A DNA stretch of 34,105 bases, taken from NCBI GenBank assembly GCA_015231775.1, contig JADGAY010000024.1, positions 1 through 34,105 on the forward strand, written 5' to 3'. Both the position numbers and the translations under genes were made by a program. Origin of the DNA: Magnetococcales bacterium (GTDB lineage: Bacteria; Pseudomonadota; Magnetococcia; Magnetococcales; Magnetaquicoccaceae). Positions 16,048 to 24,128 of the stretch are shown piece after piece (the first letter of the stretch is position 1; each line of letters begins with the position of its first letter). The notes under the pieces were generated by a model that had not been told where the DNA came from, did not search any database, and saw nothing but the letters and a program-made list of their open reading frames with translations.

Positions 16048-17589
16048 GTGCTTGCCCGCGTTGACACCATCGCCCTGGACGGCATCCGCGCCATACCCGT
16101 TGAAATCGAGGTCGATCTGGGACGTGGTCTGCCGGTGCTCAACGTCGTGGGTCTGCCGGACGGCGCGGTGCGCGAGTCCAAGGATCGGATCCGCTCCGCG
16201 TTGAAAAACTCCGGCGTGCAACTCCCCGCGCGTCGGATCACCATCAATCTGGCCCCGGCGGATCTCCCCAAGGAGGGGAGCGCCTATGACCTGCCCATGG
16301 CCATGGGGCTGCTCGCCGCCCTGGAGTTGGTGCCGAACGGGCAGATGCGCGGACGGCTGTTTCTCGGCGAGCTGTCCCTGGATGGCCGGATCAAACCGGT
16401 TTCCGGCTGCCTGCCGGCGGCGCTCCTGGCCAAGGAGTTGAATCTCAAGGAGTTGGTCGTTCCGGCGGGCAATGGCCCCGAGGGGGCTCTGGCCGGCGGA
16501 CGGGTGGTCGCTCCCGAGACGCTGTTGGATCTGATGCGCCACTTGAACGGCGAAAAGCCCCTCGAACCGGTGCTCCCGTTCGATTGGCGTCAGGCCCTGA
16601 TCGAGGAGGAGAGTCGCGGCATCGGGCGGATTCGCGACCTGGCGGACGTCAAGGGACAAGAGCATGCCCGGCGTGCCCTGGAGGTGGCTGCCGCCGGTGG
16701 CCACAACCTGATCATGAGCGGTCCGCCCGGCTCGGGCAAGACCCTGCTGGCCCGCTGTCTGCCGGGAATCCTGCCGTCGCTCTCCCTGGAGGAGGCCCTG
16801 GAGGTGACCGCCATCCACTCGGTGGCCGGACGGCTCGAGGGGGAACTGCCGTTGCTCACCCGTCGTCCCTTTCGCGCTCCGCATCACACCGCCTCCCACG
16901 TCGCCCTGATCGGCGGCGGCGGGGTGCCGCGTCCCGGCGAGGTAAGTCTGGCCCATCGCGGGGTGTTGTTTCTCGACGAGATCCCCGAGTTCGGGCGCAA
17001 TGTACTCGAAACCCTGCGCGAACCCCTTGAAGCCGGCGATGTCGGCATCGCCCGCGCGGCCCGTTCCACCCGTTTCCCGGCCCGCTTTCAGTTGGTCGCG
17101 GCCTGCAATCCCTGTCCCTGCGGCCATCGGGGCAATCCCACCATTCAGTGTCGCTGCTCCCCGGTGCAGGTGGAGCGTTATGCCGCCCGACTTTCCGGTC
17201 CGTTGCTCGACCGCATAGATCTGCATGTCGAAGTCCCGCCCGTGCCACCCGAGACCCTGGTTGAGTTGCCCAGCGGCGAGTCCTCGGCAACGGTGCGCGA
17301 GCGGGTGACCGAGGCGCGTGACCGGCAGGCCCGTCGCAACGGTGGCGCCATTCTGAATGCCGAGTTGGATGGGGTGCCGCTGGATCGTTGCGCCACGCTG
17401 GATGCGGAGAGTCGGGAGTTGTTGTTGCTGGCCAGTCGCAAGATGGGGTTCTCGGCCCGATCGCACAATCGGATTCTCAAGGTATCGCGTACCATTGCCG
17501 ATCTGGAGGGGGTCGAGGCGATCCAGGCGACCCATCTGGCCGAGGCGATTCAGTTTCGCGTGGCGGGGCGGTTTTCGGGGAGTTCGTAG
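16048..17589 (+). CDS. comM: YifB/ComM family Mg-chelatase-like AAA+ ATPase
   Basis: ComM is a hexameric AAA+ helicase that extends DNA strand exchange (branch migration) during natural transformation in characterised species. It has 513 residues from GTG 16048, chosen because VLARVDTIALDGI matches the usual MLARV... start. TTG 16039 is an alternative, 3 bp from the AAGGA at 16031. The N-terminal Lon-S5-like domain (GLPVLNVVGLPDGAVRESKD, then RITINLAPADLPKEGSAYDL), Walker A GPPGSGKT (about residues 225-232), FRAPHHTASHVALIGGG, Walker B GVLFLDEIPEF (about 304), CNPCPCGHRGNP and the C-terminal Mg_chelatase_C region (SARSHNRILKVSRTIADLEG) are all present. It stands alone between two hairpin repeats. 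Its presence does not by itself prove competence, since the family is widespread. Confidence 0.94.
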   Translation: MLARVDTIALDGIRAIPVEIEVDLGRGLPVLNVVGLPDGAVRESKDRIRSALKNSGVQLPARRITINLAPADLPKEGSAYDLPMAMGLLAALELVPNGQMRGRLFLGELSLDGRIKPVSGCLPAALLAKELNLKELVVPAGNGPEGALAGGRVVAPETLLDLMRHLNGEKPLEPVLPFDWRQALIEEESRGIGRIRDLADVKGQEHARRALEVAAAGGHNLIMSGPPGSGKTLLARCLPGILPSLSLEEALEVTAIHSVAGRLEGELPLLTRRPFRAPHHTASHVALIGGGGVPRPGEVSLAHRGVLFLDEIPEFGRNVLETLREPLEAGDVGIARAARSTRFPARFQLVAACNPCPCGHRGNPTIQCRCSPVQVERYAARLSGPLLDRIDLHVEVPPVPPETLVELPSGESSATVRERVTEARDRQARRNGGAILNAELDGVPLDRCATLDAESRELLLLASRKMGFSARSHNRILKVSRTIADLEGVEAIQATHLAEAIQFRVAGRFSGSS

Positions 17590-17621
17590 GGCGAGACAAA
17601 GCCCCAAGTGTCGCGGGGGAC

Positions 17622-17844
17622 GGGGGGCCGAAGGCCCCCGGCGGAGGTTCGGAGGCAGAGCCTCCGAGGTTTTGATTTTGCCCTTTATTTCTTTGACTTT
17701 TTGCGTTTAGCGCGCTCTTCAAAAAAGCGTTTTTTCGCGCTTTTTGCGAAAAAACGCTGCGCGCAGCCTTGGAAGTTGCGTCGTTTTGCGTTTTTGGCAA
17801 AACGACGCAACTTCGCCTTGCCCCAAACAGGCCGCCGAAGGTGA
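17622..17844 (+). repeat. Multi-hairpin intergenic repeat element, copy A
   Basis: A chain of hairpins. H1: GGGGGCC-GAA-GGCCCCC (17623-17639). H2: TCGGAGGC-AGA-GCCTCCGA (17649-17667), followed by GGTTTTGATTTT. H3: an outer GCGCGC/GCGCGC clamp (17710-17715 and 17759-17764) around a perfect 13-bp stem (17726-17738 with 17746-17758). Then CAGCCTTGG (17764-17772). H4: a perfect 18-bp stem (17772-17789 with 17797-17814) with loop GTTTTTG. The element ends with AAACAGGCCGCCGAAGG (17825-17841). Its first 53 nt (17627-17679) are identical to the reverse complement of 34053-34105. The second copy has the same order of parts but different stem arms. No coding sequence. Confidence 0.85.
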
Positions 17845-17984
17845 CTCTCGCACCGGGCGCAATTCGCCGTGAGTCGTTGCCCAAAACCGGCAACGATCAA
17901 GGGCACATGAGACCGCGCGCTTGCGCGATTTTTCGCAAATTTGGTAGAACATCCCCTGTCTCACGGATCGCATTTTTTCCACCA
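17845..17984. other. Continuation of the hairpin region up to the Trp-repeat gene
   Basis: Further inverted repeats without a gene: GACTC/GAGTC enclosing GGCG/CGCC (17844-17875), TCGTTGCC-CAAAACC-GGCAACGA (17874-17896), and CGCGC-GCTT-GCGCG followed by ATTTTT (17914-17933). The last could be a weak intrinsic terminator for + strand transcription. Short matches to the sequence following copy B (GAGTC, CGTTGCC, CATGAG in the same order) suggest that the element extends this far. Confidence 0.4.
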
Positions 17985-19535
17985 TCACCCCACCCGCCTT
18001 ACAGGCCGCCGCCACTGATGCTCCAACCGCCGCACACGCACCAGAATCTCCAACCAACGACGCATCGCCCGAATCCGATTGAATAGCGCATCACCTTGGG
18101 CCAATCCTGCATCCACCACCATCACACCCACACCACCACCCCCCTCCTGGGCCGCACGCTCTTCCACCGTATGCATCCGCCCCACCAGACGATCCCGACG
18201 GGCGATCATCCACGACACAACCCGCAACGCTCCAAACCGCACACGCATCCCCTCATCACCCGCCAACAACGCCGCCGGATCGATCTGGGAGACCGCCATC
18301 TGCCCAACCTCAACCCGCCAACTCCCCTCCGCACCATGCCACGCATACCCGGATTCCCGATCCCAACCCACGCGCGTGCCATCGGCCCACAACAGTTGAT
18401 GCCGCCCCTCGGCATCCCAGGTATCCAGATCCCCCGCCCTGCTCGACCAGGATCCCGAACCATCCGCACGCCAAACCCCAATCGATTCATCCGGATCCTG
18501 ACAGGTGAAAATCCCCGGTTCCCACACCTCGACCAGCCCACTATCGTGGGTCAAGGTGATCTCATCAGAGCCCGCCAACCCTGAACCAACACCCGGAACA
18601 GCCTCCCATTCCCGAGAAAAACGCCCCTCGGAAAACCAAACATGCGCACCTTCCACACGCCATTGACCACCCTGGGGATCACCCCCACCCCGTGCGCCAT
18701 CCGGAAGGGACCACCCGATCAGACCCGCACCATCCCGCCAGATCACCCGCCCTTCCGCATCCCGATGCCAGGCGGCTCCGTCCGACTCCCAGACTCCCCA
18801 GGCGCCCTCCGCGCCGATCCAACCGCCACGCCCATCCCCGTTCAACCAACTGGTGCGACCGGGCTCCTCCCAGATCAACCGCGCCTCCGCGTCCAAGACC
18901 AGTCGATGGCCATCCGGCGTGGTGTAAACGAGCCCCGCCTCCGGATCCCAACGCATCCGCTGGCCATCCGCCCCCTCCCACGCCCCACCATGGCCGGGGG
19001 GATAGTGCCAACAATCCCCACCCGCATCGGTCAAACGGACGGAACCATCCTCGACGAACGCGACGACCGCCCCATCCTCGTGGGCGAACAGACCCCCTTG
19101 ACAATCCCCCGGCCCGTGCTCCACCCCCTCCGGAGTGATGAAAACCATCCCCCCGAACGGACTCCAACTCTCCACCGCGCCGTCGGCATGCTGGATCAGG
19201 CCGGAACCATCCGCGCGCCACAACCCCTTGGCCCCCGACAAGGCCACCCATTGACCATTGCCCGCCACGTCCGCGCGCGCGGTGCCAACATGGGGATCCT
19301 TCATCTCGAAGGCGCCATCCGCGCGCCCCGACCACTTCTGCTCCCCCCGCGTCAACCACCAACTCCCGTCCGCGCGCCAATGGGCCACCACCCCGCTCCC
19401 ATCACGCCAACCGCCACTCCCCTGGCCATCCCAATGGCCGTGACCATCCGTCAGGAGACGAAACGCACCCGAGCCGTCCGGGTTCCAATGCAGTGACGCG
19501 GTCAAAGAGGCTTGCGGAGCATCAGGATGGGTCAT
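17985..19535 (-). CDS. Unknown protein with Trp/Gly/Asp repeats
   Basis: A 516-residue protein that I cannot assign to a family. Residues from about 15 to 400 consist of degenerate units of the type W-x-x-D/E-G-x-G/W; I count about sixteen (WNPDGSG, WRADGSW, WRADGSGL, WDPEAGL, WESDGAAW, WRDGAGLIGW, WRADGSGSW, WADGTRVGW, WDRESGYAW and others) at irregular spacing of roughly 15-30 residues. This suggests a beta-propeller or beta-solenoid like WG/KWG, MORN or YD repeat proteins. The last 90 residues are different: Arg-rich and probably helical (RVRFGALRVVSWMIARRDRL, ending RRPVRRVG). There is no signal peptide or membrane segment, and no clear ribosome-binding site before the ATG at 19535. It follows the SPOR-domain gene by 104 bp on the same strand, so it may share its transcript. 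Several overlapping frames exist on the + strand, but this one has by far the most protein-like periodicity. Confidence 0.7.
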   Translation of the reverse strand: MTHPDAPQASLTASLHWNPDGSGAFRLLTDGHGHWDGQGSGGWRDGSGVVAHWRADGSWWLTRGEQKWSGRADGAFEMKDPHVGTARADVAGNGQWVALSGAKGLWRADGSGLIQHADGAVESWSPFGGMVFITPEGVEHGPGDCQGGLFAHEDGAVVAFVEDGSVRLTDAGGDCWHYPPGHGGAWEGADGQRMRWDPEAGLVYTTPDGHRLVLDAEARLIWEEPGRTSWLNGDGRGGWIGAEGAWGVWESDGAAWHRDAEGRVIWRDGAGLIGWSLPDGARGGGDPQGGQWRVEGAHVWFSEGRFSREWEAVPGVGSGLAGSDEITLTHDSGLVEVWEPGIFTCQDPDESIGVWRADGSGSWSSRAGDLDTWDAEGRHQLLWADGTRVGWDRESGYAWHGAEGSWRVEVGQMAVSQIDPAALLAGDEGMRVRFGALRVVSWMIARRDRLVGRMHTVEERAAQEGGGGVGVMVVDAGLAQGDALFNRIRAMRRWLEILVRVRRLEHQWRRPVRRVG

Positions 19536-19639
19536 GGGAAGGGGAGTCGATCAAAAGGAGGCCACTCGGGAGGGCGATTGGGGAGAACCGATCCAGCCAA
19601 CGGGTGCAAGGGGGCATGATCACGCCCACCCCTGGCCGG

Positions 19640-21898
19640 TCAATCGTAATTCAACTCCATGACCTTGGTAGACAAACCATCCTGATCCTGAATGGTTCTG
19701 GCCATGCGTTCGGCGGTCTCTCTGGAGCGGAAGTTGACCCGCACCGAATAGAGTTTCTTGCCCTTGCGTTCGTAGAGATGCACATAGGGATCGCCACGCC
19801 CATGATCGGACAAGGTCCGTTTCAACTGATCGGCCCCATCCACCTTGGCGAACGAGCCGATCTGCACCACGTAAACCCGACCCACGGAGCGGAACGACTT
19901 TTCCGTCGCAACCCCGGAGATCTTCGGCAAGGGCTGATCCGCCTGCTTGGGCTTGACGGGAAGCGGCTTGGCCACCACGGATTTGGGCTTGCTCTCTTCC
20001 GGCCTCTCCTCGAACCGCTCCGCGCTGCCTGATGAGTCGCTTTTTTCGGGAGGCGGCGCACTGGCCACCTTGACCACTTGCGCAGGAGGAGGAAGAACCG
20101 GGGGAGGCGGCTTGCGTCCCAGATCCCGCGCCTTGAGGATTGGCACCCCCCCCTCCTCCGCGCCCGACTCCAACGCCGGGGCCGGGGTCGTCGGCGCCGG
20201 AGCCGGGGCCGAACGGGTCAGAAAGGGGTCATAGACCTGTCCGGTTCGGGCATTTCGCAGCGGAACCGGCGTGGGTGGCGCCACGGCGCCGCCCTTTTTG
20301 GGATCGGGTGGCGCCACGACGCCACCTTTTTTGAGATCGTGCGGCAGTAACTTCTCGGCGCTCTCGGCGACCGTAGAGGGCACACCCTCGGCAACCGGTT
20401 CGGCGGATGCGGTGGAACTGATCACCTTGGCGGTCTGATAACGCTTGCGGAACGCTTCGGGATCGGTTGGCGGGGAGGGTCGTGGCGGCTGGGGCTCGGC
20501 GGTGAGTTTCTCGATCGCCTCGACCATGGCCTCCATGCGCTCCAGGGTCTGGGGCGAGGGGGGCGTTTCGGGCCGGACCGGCATGTTCGGCTCCCAATAG
20601 CGCTTCTTGGTGATGGTGGCCTTGTCATCCCCCTTCTCGTCCGCAGGCTTGCCCTCCTTGGGTGTGGCGGACTTGTCCCCCTTCTCCGTCGGCTTGTCGG
20701 CTTTGCCGGCCTTGCCGTCCGCCTTGTCCGATTTGACGCTCTTGTCCCCTGGTTTGTCGCTCTTGCCGGCGGTCGGGCTCTCCGGTTCGATGATCTTGAC
20801 ATAGGAGGTGTTCTCTCCCGAGGGCCCCTTCTTGACCACCACGGTCTCCCCCTCGGAGGGCGCGGAGCCGAACCAGCCGGCCACCTGACCCACGCCCGCC
20901 ATGAGCATCACCACCCCGCCCGCCACGACGGCCAGCCGTTGCCGGGGGGTCCAGCCCACGAACGATCCGGGTTGCATGGGACGCCCCATGGTCATGGCCA
21001 GGCGCACCATGGCCCGATCAACCGCCTTGGCGTTGCGCTGTCGGATCAGGGGAAGCAGGCGTTTCAACAGCAGTTCGATTTTCAGGGGGATCCCCTGGGA
21101 GTGACCATAGATCTCCATCCAGGCGAAGATCGACAGCTTGACCGGGCTCTCAAGCAACCGATCGAACTGAAAACGCAGGAAATCCCACACCTCGCGCCGG
21201 GTCAGGGGGGTCACCTCGCAACTCCCCACCAGTTGACTCGACAGGTTGATGTCAACCTCGGAATCCAGCAGCCCACGCAACTCGGAACGCCCGACCAGCA
21301 CCAGTTGCACGGGTCGGATCTCCTCGGAGACGTACCGGACCAGCAGGTCGAGCCAGGTCATGGCGCTCGGTGTCAGGGCATGGGCATCCTCAACCACCAA
21401 CACCAGCTTGCGTCCCATGGCCACCCGCTCTTCCAGGGACTCCAGGAGATCCTGCATGCTCATGGCGGGCAGGGCGACGCCCCCCTCCTCCCACATCTCC
21501 GGGACCAGCGCCTCGTCCTCGACAGGAACCAGCGCGCCGCTCTCATCCCTGGCCAGGGTGGTGGCGGCAATTAATTGACGCAGGAATTCGGCATCCTTGA
21601 GCGATGCGGATTGGATGACCGCCAGATCGCGATTGTCCGGGATCATGCCGGGCAGGCGTTTGACGAGCGCGCTCTTGCCGCTCCCCTCGGGACCGGTGAT
21701 GAGGATCAACCCTTCGGCGCGCAGCAACGCGGATCGCAGGGCGCGCCAGATCGGGGCATGACTGGGGGCTTGGAAAAATTGCGGACGACGATTCGTCCGC
21801 CTGGGATCGGCGGATCGCGTGGAGGGTGGAACCGCTGGTCTGACCGCTTCCATGAGTGTTTGGGATGCCGATCGTTTGCCTGGTTGTAGGATCAACAA
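19640..21898 (-). CDS. DamX-like protein: AAA ATPase, transmembrane segment and C-terminal SPOR domain
   Basis: A 752-residue protein with three parts. Residues about 45-300 form an ExeA/GspA-type AAA ATPase with Walker A GPEGSGKSA and Walker B LVLVVEDAH. A membrane segment (LAVVAGGVVMLMAGVGQVAGW) lies at about 319-341. A long low-complexity Lys/Asp/Ser then Pro/Ala-rich linker leads to a SPOR domain in the last 80 residues (RVYVVQIGSFAKVDGADQLK ... KLYSVRVNFRSRETAERMA), which binds denuded septal peptidoglycan. The architecture matches DamX-like division or envelope proteins: cytoplasmic ATPase, periplasmic SPOR. TTG 21898 is preferred because AGGA lies 7 nt before it; ATG 21853 has no ribosome-binding site. 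A Lys/Asp-rich GDKS-like repeat sits after the membrane segment. It is preceded by two small unknown genes on the same strand. Confidence 0.85.
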   Translation of the reverse strand: MLILQPGKRSASQTLMEAVRPAVPPSTRSADPRRTNRRPQFFQAPSHAPIWRALRSALLRAEGLILITGPEGSGKSALVKRLPGMIPDNRDLAVIQSASLKDAEFLRQLIAATTLARDESGALVPVEDEALVPEMWEEGGVALPAMSMQDLLESLEERVAMGRKLVLVVEDAHALTPSAMTWLDLLVRYVSEEIRPVQLVLVGRSELRGLLDSEVDINLSSQLVGSCEVTPLTRREVWDFLRFQFDRLLESPVKLSIFAWMEIYGHSQGIPLKIELLLKRLLPLIRQRNAKAVDRAMVRLAMTMGRPMQPGSFVGWTPRQRLAVVAGGVVMLMAGVGQVAGWFGSAPSEGETVVVKKGPSGENTSYVKIIEPESPTAGKSDKPGDKSVKSDKADGKAGKADKPTEKGDKSATPKEGKPADEKGDDKATITKKRYWEPNMPVRPETPPSPQTLERMEAMVEAIEKLTAEPQPPRPSPPTDPEAFRKRYQTAKVISSTASAEPVAEGVPSTVAESAEKLLPHDLKKGGVVAPPDPKKGGAVAPPTPVPLRNARTGQVYDPFLTRSAPAPAPTTPAPALESGAEEGGVPILKARDLGRKPPPPVLPPPAQVVKVASAPPPEKSDSSGSAERFEERPEESKPKSVVAKPLPVKPKQADQPLPKISGVATEKSFRSVGRVYVVQIGSFAKVDGADQLKRTLSDHGRGDPYVHLYERKGKKLYSVRVNFRSRETAERMARTIQDQDGLSTKVMELNYD

Positions 21899-21994
21899 GC
21901 GAACATCCTATCACAAATCTTTACGGTCAAGACAGGTCGGTTGACGCAAGACAGACCAAAAAATCCAATTTTTCGTACTGAATTCTCGCCAAAA

Positions 21995-22019
21995 CCTTCC
22001 GTGGGGATGCCCGTGAAGG
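21995..22019 (-). terminator. Weak terminator-like hairpin after the small gene at 22045
   Basis: On the minus strand CCTTC ... GAAGG encloses GGG/CCC and is followed by TTTT, 26 bp after the stop of the 125-residue protein. The stem is short and imperfect. Confidence 0.25.
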
Positions 22020-22044
22020 GTTTCACTGGCACCTGTTGAACGAA

Positions 22045-22422
22045 TCAGGCCGCGACAAGGGCATCAACCTTGCGGAAATGGACCTCGATCAGACCGGACA
22101 GCTCATCGATGATCATGCCGATCGGGGATCCGGTGACATCGGCGCGCTCCTGCAACTCCTGGAAGAAACCTCGCACGAATCGCATGCGCCGCGCCGGGAT
22201 ATGGGTCAAATCCTCTTCCCATCGTCCCAAAAGCGAAATCCAACCTTGCACCGACAAGATGCCCGGCGGGGTGTTGAGCATCTTGGCATCCCGCACCAGG
22301 GCGTGACGCAACGATTCGATCAAGGGACGGGCGCAATCCAGACGCTCCTTTTCCAGATCGCGCTCCAGTTGCATGAGCGTGATCATGATCTCGGCTTGGG
22401 TCACATTGCCACGGCTGTTCAT
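22045..22422 (-). CDS. Hypothetical protein, 125 residues, helical
   Basis: Not recognised. Start ATG 22422 is well supported by AAGGA six bases upstream. The protein looks mostly helical and soluble: MNSRGNVTQAEIMITLMQLE, then DLEKERLDCARPLIESLRHA, a GILSVQGWISLLGRWEEDLT stretch, and a C-terminal ELSGLIEVHFRKVDALVAA. There is no signal peptide or membrane segment. It follows the 155-residue protein gene by 29 bp and precedes the DamX-like gene by about 146 bp on the same strand, so the three may form an operon concerned with the envelope or division. That is inference from position only. A frame on the opposite strand (22036-22518) is long but has no ribosome-binding site. Confidence 0.65.
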   Translation of the reverse strand: MNSRGNVTQAEIMITLMQLERDLEKERLDCARPLIESLRHALVRDAKMLNTPPGILSVQGWISLLGRWEEDLTHIPARRMRFVRGFFQELQERADVTGSPIGMIIDELSGLIEVHFRKVDALVAA

Positions 22423-22451
22423 GGGTCATCCTTCCATAGCTTGGAAAACAA

Positions 22452-22919
22452 TCAACGACGCTTCTCCACGTTCCGCTCCTCCGGGATCACGGAGACCCGG
22501 GAGGGGTCCAGGCCATGATCCGCGGCGCGGGCGTAAATCTTGAACGAGGCATTCGCGTTCAGGCGCGAAGCCGGGGGCGGAGTCGGGGCCGCGACGCTCG
22601 GGGCCACGAAGGTCCAGGCTTCGGGCTCGGATTCCAGAGAGGCCAATGCCGCGTCTTGCTGACCGAAACGGGAACCCGCACCACCCTCCAGGCGACCGCC
22701 CAGGGCGGCCAGATCACCCGCGGAACCGGTCATGCGGGAAACCGGGGCTTCCGAAACCACTTCCGTCTCCTTGGCGGGTTCGTTCTCCGGCATGAATCCA
22801 CGGAAAGGCACCCCATCATCCCCGGCGCGCCCACGCTGGGTACCCCCGACGCTCGAAACCCGCGCCGCTTCCGGACTCCGGGTCAGCGCGCGAATGGTGG
22901 ACAACAAGGCATCGCTCAT
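22452..22919 (-). CDS. Hypothetical protein, 155 residues, Pro/Ala-rich and disordered
   Basis: Not recognised. It begins MSDALLSTIRALTRSPEAAR at ATG 22919 with a modest GAG-type ribosome-binding site about 10 nt upstream. The composition (Ala, Pro, Ser, Glu) and segments such as FVAPSVAAPTPPPASRL suggest a mostly disordered chain. The C-terminal part, FKIYARAADHGLDPSRVSVI then PEERNVEKRR, looks more ordered and charged. No signal peptide, no membrane segment. It is the first gene of the minus-strand group leading into the DamX-like protein and is divergent from ilvE. Confidence 0.6.
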   Translation of the reverse strand: MSDALLSTIRALTRSPEAARVSSVGGTQRGRAGDDGVPFRGFMPENEPAKETEVVSEAPVSRMTGSAGDLAALGGRLEGGAGSRFGQQDAALASLESEPEAWTFVAPSVAAPTPPPASRLNANASFKIYARAADHGLDPSRVSVIPEERNVEKRR

Positions 22920-23210
22920 GGTTGAACTCTTTTTCCAGATTTCAAGAATTTCAGATCATTTCCAGGATCGTTTCGTTCCCGTCATGACAGCTTTTCGTTC
23001 GTTTCAGGCACTCGTTATTCAATTCAAGCAACAATGATGCCAGTCAACGATTGACACCCCGGAGATATTTTCAATGAAAATCCCCAACCTCATGCGTTTG
23101 AGCGCTCCCGAAACCGAAATCGATGTGCTAGAATGTTTCGTTCGGACGAAGGAATCAGCGTCCGAACCGGGCTGTTCCCCTCACAACCTGCGCGGATAAA
23201 GAGTACGCTC
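22920..23210. other. Divergent intergenic region between 22919 and ilvE
   Basis: A 291-bp region. It holds TTGACA at 23051-23056 (a -35 candidate for ilvE, but with no good -10 at the right distance) and a 41-codon frame from ATG 23074 to TAA ending 23199. That frame overlaps the leader of ilvE and has GGAG about 10 nt upstream; its product would be MKIPNLMRLSAPETEIDVLE plus 21 more residues. It is not rich in branched-chain amino acids, so it is not an obvious attenuation leader. A 13-nt string (22963-22975) also occurs in the stem of repeat copy B. Confidence 0.3.
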
Positions 23211-24128
23211 ATGCACGACAAAGACGGAAAAATCTGGCTGGACGGACAACTCGTGGCGTGGCGCGAGGCCAAGGTCCACGTTCTGACCCACACCCTGCAC
23301 TACGGACTCGGCGTCTTCGAAGGCATCCGCTGCTACAAGAGCGATACGGGCCCCGCGGTATTCCGCCTCAAAGAGCATGTCGAGCGTCTGTTCGGATCCG
23401 CCCATGTCCTGGGCATGACCATGCCCTTCACCCAGGATCAGATCGCCGACGCCTGTCTGGCGGTGCTCAAGGCCAACAACCTGCAATCCGGCTACATCCG
23501 CCCCCTGGCCTTCTACGGCGCGGAGAGCATGGGACTCAATCCGGCCAAGTGCCAGGTGCACGCCACCGTGGCCGCCTGGGAGTGGGGCGCCTATCTGGGC
23601 GAAGAGGGGATGGAAAACGGCATTCGCGTCAAAACCTCCTCCTACACCCGTCACCATCCCAACATCACCATGACCCGGGCCAAAGGGGTCGGCAACTACC
23701 CCAACTCGATCCTGGCCAAGTCCGAGGCGATCGCCTGCGGCTACGAGGAGGCCCTGCTCCTGGATCCCGAGGGATTCGTCTCCGAGGGATCGGGGGAGAA
23801 TATCTTCATCCTGCAAAAGGGACGACTCGTCACCCCGCCCCTCGATTCGGCCCTGGATGGCATCACCCGTGACACCGTGATCACCATCGCCGCCGAGATG
23901 AAACTGCCGGTAATCGAGCAACGTTTTCCCCGCGACGCGGTCATTCTTGCCGAGGAGGCCTTCTTCACCGGCACCGCCGCCGAAATCACCCCGATCCGCG
24001 AACTCGACAACCGCAAAATCGGCATCGGACGCGCCGGACCAGTCACCAAGGAGATCCAGAAACGGTTCTTCGACGTGGTTCATGGCCGTCATCCCGACCA
24101 TCTCGGCTGGCTGACCCACGTCAACTGA
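23211..24128 (+). CDS. ilvE: Branched-chain amino acid aminotransferase
   Basis: PLP-dependent class IV aminotransferase that interconverts Leu/Ile/Val and their 2-oxo acids with glutamate/2-oxoglutarate. The 305-residue protein starts at ATG 23211 (AAAGAG upstream), giving MHDKDGKIWLDGQLVAW. The family pattern is clear: HTLHYGLGVFEGIRCY near residues 28-42, RLKEHVERL, the PLP lysine at about 158 in TMTRAKGVGNYPNS, EALLLDPEGFVSEGSGENIF, and EEAFFTGTAAEITPIRELD with GPVTKEIQ near the end. Length and motifs fit IlvE better than D-amino acid aminotransferase or aminodeoxychorismate lyase. It is followed after 160 bp by ettA. A short non-leucine-rich frame in its leader is noted separately. Confidence 0.94.
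   Translation: MHDKDGKIWLDGQLVAWREAKVHVLTHTLHYGLGVFEGIRCYKSDTGPAVFRLKEHVERLFGSAHVLGMTMPFTQDQIADACLAVLKANNLQSGYIRPLAFYGAESMGLNPAKCQVHATVAAWEWGAYLGEEGMENGIRVKTSSYTRHHPNITMTRAKGVGNYPNSILAKSEAIACGYEEALLLDPEGFVSEGSGENIFILQKGRLVTPPLDSALDGITRDTVITIAAEMKLPVIEQRFPRDAVILAEEAFFTGTAAEITPIRELDNRKIGIGRAGPVTKEIQKRFFDVVHGRHPDHLGWLTHVN

Noticed and set aside
17622-17844. Simple intrinsic terminator of comM
   Set aside because: Several hairpins in series with a second copy elsewhere sharing 53 identical bases at the head; a single terminator does not explain this, although H2 followed by TTTTGATTTT may contribute to termination.
22036-22518. 160-codon + strand frame opposite the small gene at 22045-22422
   Set aside because: No ribosome-binding site. 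It overlaps the 3' end of one minus-strand gene and nearly all of another that has an AAGGA site at ideal spacing.
23074-23199. 41-codon frame in the ilvE leader as a possible attenuation peptide
   Set aside because: It has GGAG upstream, but the peptide has no run of Leu/Ile/Val codons and no terminator/antiterminator pair was seen before ilvE.
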